Of a stretch of DNA of 64,000 bases, positions 14,634 to 23,155 are shown piece by piece. A program made the position numbers and the translations under genes. This DNA comes from Oscillospiraceae bacterium (GTDB lineage Bacteria > Bacillota > Clostridia > Oscillospirales > Oscillospiraceae): NCBI GenBank assembly GCA_017519975.1, contig JAFWRM010000047.1:1-64000 (forward strand), in the 5' to 3' direction. The notes beneath the pieces were generated by a model. The model was not told the DNA's origin. It saw only the letters and a list, made by a program, of their open reading frames with translations, and did no database searches. Numbering within the stretch: position 1 is the stretch's first letter; every line of letters starts with the position of its first letter.

Positions 14634-15841
14634 GTCGCGGTCTCCTTTTTTCTGGTTCCGGCTCTCCGGAACATGAACTTCCGGGCAATGTCTATGCCCA
14701 GCCTGTACGGAAGGGGACGGAGCGCGCGGTCCGCCTCCTTCAGTTTTTCACGGATGGGTATGTTCTGCGGGCAGTGCTGTTCGCATTTTCCGCAGCCCAC
14801 GCACTGGGTGGCGAAGGCGGGGGAGCGGGTGAGGCCTACGGTCTGGGCGTACTGAAAGCGGCCCTGCGTCTTCGATTCGATGCTCATGGCGTTCCAGCAG
14901 CGGAAGGCGCCGGGAATGTCCACGCCCTTCGGGCAGGGCATACAGTACCGGCACCCGGTGCAGCCTACCTTTTCCCCGGCGCGGATGGCCTGCGTCACCT
15001 GCACCAGCACGTCCCGGTCCGCGTCCGTCAGACAGCCGGGCTCCGCCTCCGAAGCCACCCGGCAGTTTTCCCGCACCATGTCCACGGAATTCATGCCGGA
15101 CAGCACCACGGTGACCTCCGGCTGGTCGTACAGCCAGCGCAGCCCCCACTCGGCGGGGGACCAGTCGTGCCCGCCCGCCTTCATGACGGCCCTGGCCGGC
15201 TCCGGCAGGGCGTTCACCAGGCGTCCGCCGCGCAGCGGCTCCATGATCACCACGGGGATCCCGCGGGCGGCCGCGGCCTTCAGCCCGTCCCTTCCGGCCT
15301 GCGAGACCTCGTCGTAATAATTGTACTGGATCTGGCAGATGTCCCAGTCGTAGTCGTTCAGGATCTTCAGGAAGCTGTCCGTATTGCCGTGAAAGGAGAA
15401 GCCCACGTTCCGGATCGCCCCGCTGCGCTTCTGCTGCTCGAGCCACTCCGGTATGCCGAGCACCTTCAGCTTTTCCCACATGGCAACGTCCGTGAGGTGG
15501 TGCATCAGATAGTAGTCCACCCGGTCGGTCTTCAGGCGGCCCAGCTCCTCGCGGAAATACCGCTCCGCCGCCGCCCGGCTGCCGATGAGGAACTGGGGCA
15601 GCTTGGTGGCGATGTTCACCCGGTCGCGCAGCCCGTTCCGCTCCAGCACCGTGCCGAGGGCGGCCTCGCTGCCCGGGTAGATGTAGGCGGTGTCATAGTA
15701 GTTCACGCCGGAGGAAAAGGCCTCCAGCAGTTCCTTTTCGGTCTTGGCCAGGTCGATTCCGGCGCCCTTGCGGGAAAAGCGCATGCATCCGTAGCCGAGG
15801 ACGGACAGATCGCGTCCGGCCTTATCTTTTCTGTACTGCAT
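14630..15841 (-). CDS. Aldo/keto reductase with C-terminal 4Fe-4S domain
   Basis: A 403-residue oxidoreductase. The AKR barrel shows YDTAYIYPGSE with the catalytic Asp and Tyr, TKLPQF with Lys, and YYLMHH with His. After residue about 285 come cysteine-rich CTGCRYCMPCPKGVDIPG and CVGCGKCEQHCPQNIP, a ferredoxin-like domain seen in many clostridial members. It probably couples ferredoxin-type electron transfer to reduction of a carbonyl compound. It lies 15 bp after the WYL regulator gene, so the two are probably co-transcribed. Confidence 0.93.
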   Translation of the reverse strand: MQYRKDKAGRDLSVLGYGCMRFSRKGAGIDLAKTEKELLEAFSSGVNYYDTAYIYPGSEAALGTVLERNGLRDRVNIATKLPQFLIGSRAAAERYFREELGRLKTDRVDYYLMHHLTDVAMWEKLKVLGIPEWLEQQKRSGAIRNVGFSFHGNTDSFLKILNDYDWDICQIQYNYYDEVSQAGRDGLKAAAARGIPVVIMEPLRGGRLVNALPEPARAVMKAGGHDWSPAEWGLRWLYDQPEVTVVLSGMNSVDMVRENCRVASEAEPGCLTDADRDVLVQVTQAIRAGEKVGCTGCRYCMPCPKGVDIPGAFRCWNAMSIESKTQGRFQYAQTVGLTRSPAFATQCVGCGKCEQHCPQNIPIREKLKEADRALRPLPYRLGIDIARKFMFRRAGTRKKETAT

Positions 15842-15856
15842 GGGGTCCCTCCCTGT

Positions 15857-16843
15857 TCAGGTCTCGTACTGCTTCAGAACGCCCGCCAGGTGCTTCCGGC
15901 AGCCCTCGCGCACCGACGGGGGACCGAGGATCTCGGCGTCTTCGCCGAAGGCCGTCACCCAGGCGTAGAACTGCGGGGAGACGACCACCTCCACCGTCAC
16001 GGTAAAATGCCCGTCCTCTTCCGGGGCCAGGATCACGTCCGTGCCGAACCGGTCCAGCACCGGGTCGGTCAGCCGGTCGGCGAACCGCAGGCGGACCTGG
16101 GTCGCTTCGCCGGTGAACATGGAGAACACCTTCGTCGTGTACGTGGCCATGTCCGTGGCGGCAAAGGCCTCGCGGCCTTCACGGCGCTTCCGCAGGGCGC
16201 GGATGCGGGTCATGCGGTCCACCCGGTAGTGGCGGAGCTCTCCGGACTCGGCGAACCAGGCCAGCAGATAGTAGTTCTGGTCCACCCAGATCAGGGCGAA
16301 GGGGCTCACGGTGTGCACGCGTCCGCCGTGGCGCAGCACCCGCTCCTTGGCGGTGTTGTAGGAGAAATACTGGAAGCAGATCTGCCGGTCCTCCGAGATC
16401 GCCTCGCTGATGGCGTCCACGTTCAGGTACACGCTCTCGTCCATGTTCTTCACGCGGTTGCGCACGTACACGGTGCGCTGCAGACGCGCGGCCTGGAAGC
16501 GGCTGCACAGCGTTTCCAGCTTGGCGATCAGCGAGGAGGTCTTGCGGCTGGTGATGAAGTTGCTGGACTGCACCATGTCCACCAGCAGCTTGACCTCCTG
16601 CAGCTCAAAATCCCGGCTCACGACCTTATAGTATTTGCCGCTGTGGATGATGTCCATCCCGTAGCCGTCCGGGCCGAGCAGGCGCAGGTCGTCGTACAGG
16701 CTTTTCCGTTCCGCCCGGATCTCATGCCGGGCCAGCATATCGATCATGTCCTGGATGGTGACGGCGTGATCCTCATCGGTGCTCCGCAGGAGATAATCAC
16801 GCAGGTATAACAACTTCAGCTTCTGGTTGTACGTTCTGGGCAT
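15857..16843 (-). CDS. WYL-domain transcriptional regulator
   Basis: A 328-residue regulator. The N-terminal winged helix is seen in KLKLLYLRDYLLRSTDEDH and TIQDMIDMLARHEIRAERKSLYDDL. The WYL region contains SPFALIWVDQNYYLLAW and HYRVDRMTRI, and a WCX-like C-terminal part follows (VRLRFADRL, VVSPQFYAWVTAFGEDAEI). WYL proteins bind nucleotides, nucleic acids or other ligands, and several control defence or CRISPR loci. The start MPRTYNQK is chosen; an in-frame ATG six codons earlier (16861) is possible. It heads a redox operon and has an inverted repeat over its own promoter. Confidence 0.92.
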   Translation of the reverse strand: MPRTYNQKLKLLYLRDYLLRSTDEDHAVTIQDMIDMLARHEIRAERKSLYDDLRLLGPDGYGMDIIHSGKYYKVVSRDFELQEVKLLVDMVQSSNFITSRKTSSLIAKLETLCSRFQAARLQRTVYVRNRVKNMDESVYLNVDAISEAISEDRQICFQYFSYNTAKERVLRHGGRVHTVSPFALIWVDQNYYLLAWFAESGELRHYRVDRMTRIRALRKRREGREAFAATDMATYTTKVFSMFTGEATQVRLRFADRLTDPVLDRFGTDVILAPEEDGHFTVTVEVVVSPQFYAWVTAFGEDAEILGPPSVREGCRKHLAGVLKQYET

Positions 16844-16867
16844 GACGGCGCCGCCTTTCATGTTTGC

Positions 16868-16903
16868 TGTCCGCATTATAGGACAGAAAGTGAGAAAGCG
16901 CAA
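16868..16903 (-). promoter_or_regulatory. WYL operon promoter with overlapping operator
   Basis: Minus strand TTGCGC (16903-16898), 17 bp, TATAAT (16880-16875). The -10 lies inside TGTCCGCATTATAGGACA (plus strand 16868-16885), arms TGTCC/GGACA with 8 bp between. With one more base each side the arms become CTGTCC/GGACAG. Position over the -10 suggests autorepression. Confidence 0.8.
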
Positions 16904-16920
16904 GACTGTTCGGAAAACAG

Positions 16921-16952
16921 AAAGATCCCGGCGGCGTGAGCCGCCGGGATCC
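16921..16952 (-). terminator. Terminator of the Gly/Pro-rich protein gene
   Basis: GGATCCCGGCGGC-TCAC-GCCGCCGGGATC on the minus strand, followed by TTTCTGTTTT. Confidence 0.8.
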
Positions 16953-16973
16953 GGAATACGCGGTCGCTGCGGA

Positions 16974-17231
16974 TCATCTCCGCCCGCCGCCGCCGAAGCC
17001 GTGTCCGCCGCCGCCGAAGCCGGAGGGGCCGTGTCCGCCGAAGCCGCCGGGGCCGGGGCGGAAGCCTCCGGGGCCCATGGGCCCGTGCGGATCAAAGGGA
17101 CCGCGCGGCCGCCGCGGCATCGGGGTGTACCACATGGGGCCGAACCACAGGCCCGGACGGTGCGGGCGGCTGTCCCAGGTGAGCAGACGCACGATGATCA
17201 TGATGAGAGCGATCGTAAGGATCAGACGCAT
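16974..17231 (-). CDS. Small membrane protein with Gly/Pro-rich tail
   Basis: An 85-residue protein not recognised as a named family. Residues 1-18 form one hydrophobic segment (MRLILTIALIMIIVRLLT), so it is either anchored or secreted. The rest is Pro, Gly, Arg, His and Phe rich (RRPRGPFDPHGPMGPGG, then GGFGGHGPSGFGGGGHGFGGG). A strong RBS (AAGGAGG) 7 bp before the ATG and its own terminator support a real gene. The His/Gly tail could bind metal or nucleic acid; this is only a guess. Confidence 0.72.
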   Translation of the reverse strand: MRLILTIALIMIIVRLLTWDSRPHRPGLWFGPMWYTPMPRRPRGPFDPHGPMGPGGFRPGPGGFGGHGPSGFGGGGHGFGGGGRR

Positions 17232-17330
17232 GACGGACCTCCTTTTCCCAGGCCGCCCGCGGGCGGCCGCTTGTTCCTTCTGGCCGTATTCTATTCGCTC
17301 CCGGCCCGGGAATACAGAGGCGGAGCGGGA

Positions 17331-17372
17331 AAAAAGCAGCCTCTATCCCGCCGTTTTAGCAGAATAGAGGCT
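17331..17372 (-). terminator. Terminator of the HTH gene
   Basis: Minus strand GCAGCCTCTAT pairs with ATAGAGGCTGC across a 17-nt loop, followed by TTTTTTCCC. Confidence 0.85.
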
Positions 17373-17400
17373 GCGGTCGCAGCAGATCCCTGCCCGGAGG

Positions 17401-17892
17401 TCAGTCCTCCAGGCCGGTCACCTTGCCCTGGGCCATGCGCTTTTCCAGCCAGAGCCGGAGACTGTCCGCCATGCGGGCCATGCGCTCCAGGTCGTCCCGG
17501 ATCTCGGTGAAGTCCCGGTATTCGTCGGGCGTGAGCTCACCGTCGGCGGCGATGCCCAGCAGCCGGTCCCTCCGGCTGTGCAGACGGTTGAGGCAGCTGA
17601 CGGCGTCCACCGTGATCTGAGGCAGATCCCGCTCCTCCAGCTCCCGCACGTCCACGGTGCCGATGGCGCAGATCTTGCGGCAGTAGTAGTTGCGCAGCTC
17701 CGGCGCCTGATAGCAGCGGCTCATCTCCAGCGCGTCGTACGGCTGCATCTGCACCTTGCCGTTCTCGATCTTCTCCAGACGCTCCGGCGAGACGGCGGTC
17801 ATGCCCATGGAGGCGCTCTCCCGGGTCAGACCCAGCTCTTCCCGCTTCAGCTGGAACACGGATTTGTTCTCTTTCACCGATCTTCTGCCCAT
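17401..17892 (-). CDS. HTH (Xre-like) domain protein
   Basis: A 163-residue protein with an N-terminal Cro/C1-type helix-turn-helix (SVFQLKREELGLTRESASMGMTAVSPERLEKIENG). It continues into a charged helical region (LEERDLPQITVDAVSCLNRLHSRRDRLLGIAADG, EIRDDLERMARMADSLRLWLEKRM). In clostridial genomes this type occurs as a stand-alone regulator of unknown targets. The start at 17892 is chosen for its AGGAGG; longer in-frame starts lack one. TATACT lies about 40 bp upstream on the minus strand. Confidence 0.8.
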   Translation of the reverse strand: MGRRSVKENKSVFQLKREELGLTRESASMGMTAVSPERLEKIENGKVQMQPYDALEMSRCYQAPELRNYYCRKICAIGTVDVRELEERDLPQITVDAVSCLNRLHSRRDRLLGIAADGELTPDEYRDFTEIRDDLERMARMADSLRLWLEKRMAQGKVTGLED

Positions 17893-18013
17893 GGCGCGCG
17901 TCCTCCTCAGTGTTTCTTCCGGGCCAGTATACCATAAAACTACGGAAAATGGGGGCGTTTTTGGCATCTTCATACGAAAATAGGGAAGCGGATACTGGAA
18001 AAAAGGCAAAGTA

Positions 18014-18042
18014 TTGCAATCCGGGGGCAAATGGGATAGAAT
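18014..18042 (+). promoter_or_regulatory. Promoter of the peptide/nickel-type ABC operon
   Basis: TTGCAA (18014-18019), 17 bp, TAGAAT (18037-18042). It is followed by a 70-nt leader with a small GCCGC/GCGGC hairpin before the RBS GGAGAAG. Confidence 0.7.
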
Positions 18043-18117
18043 ACGCCCGCGACAATTGAATAATGGGAGAAGCAATTTTGTTGTAACGCCGCGAAAGCGG
18101 CGGAAGGAGAAGAAAGA

Positions 18118-19653
18118 ATGAAAAAGATTCTGGCACTTTTCCTGGCGGCGGCGCTTCTGTGCGGCGTACTCTGCGGTTGCGGAGGCGCCAGCAACAAGGA
18201 CGGCAAAGCCAGCGACAAGGAAACTTCGACCGGAGCGGACGGCAACAGTATCGTTGTCGGCATCGCTCAGGACCTGGACAGCAGTCTTGACCCCTACTCG
18301 ATTACGGCGGCAGGAACCAGAGAGGTCTTATTCAACGTGTACGAAGGTCTCGTGAAAGCGGATCACACGGGCGCCTATCAGGCGGCCTGCGCAAGCGGTT
18401 TCGATCTTTCCGACGACGGCCTGACGTATACGTTCACTCTGCGGGACAACGTGGTCTTCCACAACGGGAAGACGATGACCGCGGAGGACGTTCTCTACAG
18501 TTTCGAAACCTGCGCCGCCCGGACAGTGGATGCCTCCCTGTCGGCGGCGCTTTCTGATGTGACGGTCGCCAGTCCCGATCCGAAAACGGTCACAGTGACG
18601 CTGCCGGCCCCCAACCCGGATTTCATCGCGTTCGCGGCGTACGTCTACATCGTGCCCGCCGACGCCTCCGGACTGGAGACGCAGCCCATCGGCACCGGCC
18701 CCTTCAAGTTCGTATCCCGTTCCGTGCAGCAGAACGTGGTGCTGGAAAAGCACACAGAATACTACGGAACGCCCGCGTATCTGGACAAGGTGACCTACCG
18801 CATCTTTGAGGACGCCTCCGCGGAGATCACGGCCCTCGACGCCGGCACCATCGATCTGTGCGCCCATCTGGGCGTTGACCAGATCGCCGGCCTGAAGAGC
18901 GATTACGAGGTGCTGGAGGGGACCATGAACCTGGTGCAGGCGCTGTACCTGAACAACGCCCAGGCCCCCTTTGACAACGAACTGGTGCGGCAGGCGCTGT
19001 GCTACGCCGTAGACGTGAAGCAGATCATGGATCTGACGGAGGACGGCCACGGGACCCCCGTGGGCTCCGCCATGTATCCGGCCTTCACCAAGTATTTCGA
19101 CCCCGCGCTGGCGGATACCTATCCCCATGACACGGCGAAGGCCAAAGAGCTGCTGACCCAGGCCGGGTATCCCGACGGGTTCTCCATGACCATCACCGTG
19201 CCCTCCAATTACACCCCCCACGTGAAAACGGCGGAGGTGATCGTGGAGCAGCTGAAGGAAGTGGGGATCACCGCCAAGGTGAACAAGGTCGAATGGGCCA
19301 CCTGGCTGTCCGACGTGTACGGCGGACGTCAGTACGAAAGCACCGTGGTGGGCTTTGACGCGAGCACGCTGACGGCGGCCGCGCTGCTGGCCCGCTATCA
19401 GTCCACGGCCCACAACAACATGTTCAACTACTCCAACCCGGAGTATGACGAAACGTACGCGAAGGCGGCCGCCGCGACGGACGACGCCGAGGCCACGCAG
19501 CTGTACCGGCAGTGCCTGAAGATCCTGGCGGACACCGCGGCCAACGTGTACATTCAGGACATGGCGGAGTTCGTGGTCATCCGCGGAACTCTGACGGGAT
19601 ACCAGTTCTATCCCATGTACGTGATGGACATGAGCACCATCCGGTACAAATGA
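18118..19653 (+). CDS. ABC transporter substrate-binding lipoprotein (SBP_bac_5)
   Basis: A 511-residue extracellular solute-binding protein of the oligopeptide/dipeptide/nickel family. The signal peptide MKKILALFLAAALLCGVLCGC ends in a lipobox with the lipidated Cys at 21. Family segments are DPYSITAAGTREVLFNVYEGLV, YTFTLRDNVVFHNGKTMTAEDV, PIGTGPFKFV and LVRQALCYAVD. It captures the substrate outside the cell for the permeases and ATPases that follow. The substrate (peptide, opine-like or metal chelate) cannot be told by eye. Confidence 0.93.
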   Translation: MKKILALFLAAALLCGVLCGCGGASNKDGKASDKETSTGADGNSIVVGIAQDLDSSLDPYSITAAGTREVLFNVYEGLVKADHTGAYQAACASGFDLSDDGLTYTFTLRDNVVFHNGKTMTAEDVLYSFETCAARTVDASLSAALSDVTVASPDPKTVTVTLPAPNPDFIAFAAYVYIVPADASGLETQPIGTGPFKFVSRSVQQNVVLEKHTEYYGTPAYLDKVTYRIFEDASAEITALDAGTIDLCAHLGVDQIAGLKSDYEVLEGTMNLVQALYLNNAQAPFDNELVRQALCYAVDVKQIMDLTEDGHGTPVGSAMYPAFTKYFDPALADTYPHDTAKAKELLTQAGYPDGFSMTITVPSNYTPHVKTAEVIVEQLKEVGITAKVNKVEWATWLSDVYGGRQYESTVVGFDASTLTAAALLARYQSTAHNNMFNYSNPEYDETYAKAAAATDDAEATQLYRQCLKILADTAANVYIQDMAEFVVIRGTLTGYQFYPMYVMDMSTIRYK

Positions 19654-19685
19654 TCGTGTAAAAACAAGGAAAGGAGGACGGGCAT

Positions 19686-20624
19686 ATGAATTATTTCGTC
19701 CGGAAGACGATCACTCTCATTATTACCCTGTTCATCGTGTCGCTGCTCGTCTTCCTTGCCTTTCAGGTGATCTCGGATCCGGCGGCGGCCATGCTGGGCA
19801 CCAGCGCCACCCCGGAGAAGATCGCCGAGCTGCGGGAGCAGCTGGGGCTGAACGATCCGCTGGCGGTCCGCTACGGCCGCTGGCTGGCGTCTTTCGTAAA
19901 GGGGGATTTCGGCACCTCCTACGCCTATTCCATGCCCGTCAGGGGCATGGTGATGGAGAAGCTGCCGCTGACGGTGGGCGTGGTGCTGCTGAGCTTTCTG
20001 CTGATGGTGGCGCTGTCCTTCCCTCTGGGGATCCTCTGCGGCCGCCATGAGGGCGGCGTGGCCGACCACATCATCACCATCCTGGGGCAGGTGGGCATGT
20101 CCATTCCGGCCTTTCTGCTGGGAGTGGGCCTGACGTATCTGTTCGGCGTGTTCTTTCACTGGTTCACGCCCGGCGCCTACGCGCCCCTTCGGAACGGCTT
20201 CTGGCCGTGGCTGGGCTGCCTGATCTTCCCGGCCCTGGCCATCGCCATCCCGCGGACGGCCATGACGGTGAAGATGCTGCGCGCCTCCGTGATCGACGAG
20301 ATGGGGAAGAACTACGTCGTCACCTCCTATTCCCGGGGGGCCGGAAACGCCGTCGTGCTGCGCCGGCATGTGCTGCGCAACGCCATCATCCCCGTCATCA
20401 CGTTCATCGCCAGCTCCATGGCTGAGATCGTGGCCAACTGCATCCTGGTGGAGCAGGTGTTCGCGCTTCCGGGCATCGGCGTGCTGCTGCTGAGCAGCAT
20501 CGGCAACCGGGATTTTCCCGTGGTACAGACCCTGGTGGTATTTCTGGCCGTCTGGGTCGTTGTGATCAATTTCATCGCGGACGTTCTGTACCAGCTGGTG
20601 GATCCCCGCATCCGGCTGGGCTGA
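19686..20624 (+). CDS. ABC transporter permease, DppB/OppB type
   Basis: A 312-residue permease with about six membrane helices. The N-terminal pattern (MNYFVRKTITLIITLFIVSLLVFLAFQVISDPA) and the loop EKIAELREQLGLNDPLAVRYGRWL are typical of DppB. The cytoplasmic EAA loop is KNYVVTSYSRGAGNAVVLRRHVLRNAIIPV, the contact for the ATPases. RBS AGGAGG precedes the start. It is the second gene of the five-gene importer, 32 bp after the binding protein. Confidence 0.94.
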   Translation: MNYFVRKTITLIITLFIVSLLVFLAFQVISDPAAAMLGTSATPEKIAELREQLGLNDPLAVRYGRWLASFVKGDFGTSYAYSMPVRGMVMEKLPLTVGVVLLSFLLMVALSFPLGILCGRHEGGVADHIITILGQVGMSIPAFLLGVGLTYLFGVFFHWFTPGAYAPLRNGFWPWLGCLIFPALAIAIPRTAMTVKMLRASVIDEMGKNYVVTSYSRGAGNAVVLRRHVLRNAIIPVITFIASSMAEIVANCILVEQVFALPGIGVLLLSSIGNRDFPVVQTLVVFLAVWVVVINFIADVLYQLVDPRIRLG

Positions 20625-20637
20625 GGAGGGCGGCAGC

Positions 20638-21441
20638 ATGAAAAAGTTCAATTTCAACGGATTTCTGTGGATCGGCGGGCTCCTCTCCGCCGTCATGTCG
20701 CTGCTGATTGTGACGGGCTTCTTCTGGAGGCCCTATTCCACCACGGCCATGAACGCGGCGGACAAGTTCGCCCGGCCGAGCCTGGCCCATCTCATGGGCT
20801 GCGACGATCTGGGGCGGGATATCTTCTCGCGCGTGCTGGAGGGCGCCGGCACGAGCTTTCTCATCGCCGTTTTCGTGGTGCTCATCGGTTTCGTGCTGGG
20901 CACCGTGATCGGCGCGCTGACGGGTTATTTCGGCGGCTGGCCGGACGAGGTGCTGATGCGCATCTGCGACGCGCTCACCGCGTTTCCGTCCATCCTGCTC
21001 GCCATCGTCGTGGTGGCGGTGGTGGGCGGCGGCAAGTACACCATCACCTGGGTGCTGGGTCTGCTGTTCGTTCCCAGCTTTGCGCGCATCGTGCGGGCGG
21101 AGTACGCCCGCGCCAGAGAGATGAACTACGTCAAGTCCGCGCGGCTGATGGGGGCGGGCCCGTTCCGCATCATGTTCCGGCACATCCTGCCCAACGTGAT
21201 CGCCGTCATGCTGCCGGCGCTGACCATAGGCTTCAACAACGCCATCCTGGCGGAGGCCAGCATGAGCTATGTGGGCATCGGCGTGCAGCCGCCGGACGCT
21301 TCGCTGGGGCGGATGCTGTCGGAGGCGCAGACCTATCTGAAGGCCGCGCCCCATTACGTGCTGTTCGTGGCGCTGGCCATCGTTCTGCTGATCCTGGGCT
21401 TTTCCATGCTCAGCGAGGGCCTGCAGCACCGGAACCGGTAA
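20638..21441 (+). CDS. ABC transporter permease, DppC/OppC type
   Basis: A 267-residue permease, partner of the preceding gene. HLMGCDDLGRDIFSRVLEGAGTSF is the conserved OppC_N-linked segment. The EAA loop reads MNYVKSARLMGAGPFRIMFRHILPNVI. About six helices are visible. It follows DppB by 13 bp with RBS GAGG and is followed 13 bp later by the first ATPase gene, which fits one polycistronic operon. Confidence 0.94.
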   Translation: MKKFNFNGFLWIGGLLSAVMSLLIVTGFFWRPYSTTAMNAADKFARPSLAHLMGCDDLGRDIFSRVLEGAGTSFLIAVFVVLIGFVLGTVIGALTGYFGGWPDEVLMRICDALTAFPSILLAIVVVAVVGGGKYTITWVLGLLFVPSFARIVRAEYARAREMNYVKSARLMGAGPFRIMFRHILPNVIAVMLPALTIGFNNAILAEASMSYVGIGVQPPDASLGRMLSEAQTYLKAAPHYVLFVALAIVLLILGFSMLSEGLQHRNR

Positions 21442-21454
21442 GGAGGGGCGCGTT

Positions 21455-22279
21455 ATGCTGGAAGTGAACGACCTTCATATCCATTTCCACGGCCGCGACC
21501 ATGATTCCGTCAGCGGCGTCAGCTTTTCCATCCGCAGCGGAGAGATCGTCGGCCTGGTCGGCGAGAGCGGCTGCGGCAAGACCATCACGTCCATGGCCAT
21601 CTGCGGGCTGCTGTCCCGCAAGCTGGCGTCCTGCACGGGCTCGGTAAAGCTGGATGGGCGGGAGATCCTGAACATGCCCCGCGCGGACATGCGTCAGCTG
21701 CAGGGCAGCGCCATATCCGTGGTGTTCCAGGAGCCCATGTCCAGCATGGACCCCTGCATGCGGATCGGGCCGCAGGTCGAAGAGGCGCTGACCCTTCACA
21801 CGGAGCTGAGCGCGGAGGAACGCAGGGAGAAGGCGCTGAAGGCCATGGACGACGCGGAACTGCCGGAACCCGCCGTGATCTACGATAAATACCCTCACGA
21901 AATGTCCGGCGGCATGCTGCAGCGCGCCATGATCGCCGCGGCCATCATCAACGAGCCGGATCTTCTGATCTGTGATGAACCCACCACGGCGCTGGACGTG
22001 ACCATCCAGGCGCAGATCCTGAAGCTGCTGCAGAAGATCAACCGCGAGCGGGGCACCACCATCCTGTTCATCTCCCACAACATGAACGTGGTGAAAAAGC
22101 TGTGCAGCCGCGTGCTCGTCATGCGCAAGGGGACTCTGGTGGAGGAAGGTACGGTAAACGAGATCTTCTACCATCCCCGGAAGGAGTACACGCAGGATCT
22201 GATCGCCGCCATACCGACGCGGGAGCGGAAGATCCGGGACATCCTGCGGGCGGAAAAGGAGAAGACCGATGACGGATAA
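21455..22279 (+). CDS. ABC transporter ATP-binding protein, DppD/OppD type
   Basis: A 274-residue ATPase. Walker A is GESGCGKT, the Q-loop [12 protein letters not shown], the signature [14 protein letters not shown], Walker [13 protein letters not shown] and the H-loop ILFISHNM. The C-terminal extension ([20 protein letters not shown]) is the oligopeptide/dipeptide transporter tail, but is short and without the usual Cys cluster. It powers import with the next gene, whose start overlaps by 11 bp. Confidence 0.94.
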   Translation: MLEVNDLHIHFHGRDHDSVSGVSFSIRSGEIVGLVGESGCGKTITSMAICGLLSRKLASCTGSVKLDGREILNMPRADMRQLQGSAISVVFQEPMSSMDPCMRIGPQVEEALTLHTELSAEERREKALKAMDDAELPEPAVIYDKYPHEMSGGMLQRAMIAAAIINEPDLLICDEPTTALDVTIQAQILKLLQKINRERGTTILFISHNMNVVKKLCSRVLVMRKGTLVEEGTVNEIFYHPRKEYTQDLIAAIPTRERKIRDILRAEKEKTDDG

Positions 22280-23003
22280 ACCCATTCTTGAGGTCAGGCA
22301 CGTCAGCAACTGGTACCGGCAGGGCGGCGCCTTTTCCCGCAAGGAGAAAAAGCAGCTGCTGAAGGACGTCTCTTTCACCATGTACGAGGGGGAGATCCTG
22401 GGCGTGGTGGGAGAGAGCGGTTCCGGAAAGACCACTCTGGCCAAGGCCATCCTCGGCATGTTGGACGACGTGGAAGGGGAGATCATCCACCATTCCAAGC
22501 GCCCGCAGATGGTGTTCCAGGACCCCGCCAGCTCGCTGAATCCGGCCCGCACCGTGGGCTGGATCCTGGAGGAGCCGCTGATCATCTACGGAAAGTATGA
22601 CCGCGCGGAGAGAAAGCGCCGGGTGAAAACGGTGCTGGAGCTGGTCGGCCTGGGGGAGGAATTCCTGGACCGGAAGCCCTCGGATCTGTCCGGCGGCCAG
22701 AAGCAGCGCGTGTGCATCGCCGCCGCGCTGATCGTGCGGCCCAGGATGCTGATCGCGGACGAGGCGGTTTCGGCACTGGACGTGACCATTCAGGCGCAGA
22801 TCCTGAAGCTGATGTACGAACTGAAGGAGCAGTACGACCTCAGCTACCTGTTCATCACCCACGATCTGAACGTGGTATATCAGCTGTGCGACCGCTGCAT
22901 GGTGCTGAAAAACGGCGTGATCGTGGAGCAGAACACCGTGGACGAACTGTTCCGGAACCCGCAGCAGGAGTACACGCGTCAGCTGCTCGAAGCGGCGGAG
23001 TAA
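22269..23003 (+). CDS. ABC transporter ATP-binding protein, DppF/OppF type
   Basis: A 244-residue ATPase and last gene of the importer. Walker [12 protein letters not shown]-loop [13 protein letters not shown], signature [15 protein letters not shown], Walker [14 protein letters not shown]-loop LFITHDL. The Walker B end is EAVSALD rather than EPTSALD, as is common in DppF. It lacks the long C-terminal oligopeptide extension, so it is on the short side for the family. Confidence 0.94.
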   Translation: MTDKPILEVRHVSNWYRQGGAFSRKEKKQLLKDVSFTMYEGEILGVVGESGSGKTTLAKAILGMLDDVEGEIIHHSKRPQMVFQDPASSLNPARTVGWILEEPLIIYGKYDRAERKRRVKTVLELVGLGEEFLDRKPSDLSGGQKQRVCIAAALIVRPRMLIADEAVSALDVTIQAQILKLMYELKEQYDLSYLFITHDLNVVYQLCDRCMVLKNGVIVEQNTVDELFRNPQQEYTRQLLEAAE

Positions 23004-23004
23004 A

Positions 23005-23149
23005 GTTACAGTAATTTTATTATGTAAACGAAAGGGCCCGGAGCGGGAGATCCCCGTCCGGGTCCTTTCGATTCTCCAAGAAGATAACAATAATATAATT
23101 ATGTTAACAAACAGCCCGAAAGTCAGGCCCGGAGGATCCTCCGGGCCTG
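23005..23149. repeat. Convergent intergenic hairpins and AT-rich direct repeats
   Basis: Two related AT-rich elements lie at 23005-23029 and 23083-23108. Both read on the minus strand as GTTWACATAATWAWATTA plus a GTTA-like end. Between them is a long stem, GAAAGG/CCTTTC with inner CCGG (23030-23069). A perfect 26-bp palindrome (CAGGCCCGGAGG centred on GGATCC) lies at 23124-23149. The stems probably end the two converging operons, although T runs are weak. The AT-rich repeats are unexplained. Confidence 0.6.
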
Positions 23150-23155
23150 GTTCAT

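Noticed and set aside
14774-16810. A 678-codon open frame antisense to the AKR and WYL genes
   Set aside because: Spans two real genes and their gap on the opposite strand, with shadow composition (Gly, His, Val, Gln rich).
23083-23108. A BirA-type operator
   Set aside because: The half sites are in the wrong order (GATAAC ... GTTAAC rather than TTGTTAAC ... GTTAACAA) and it lies in a convergent gap, not at a promoter.
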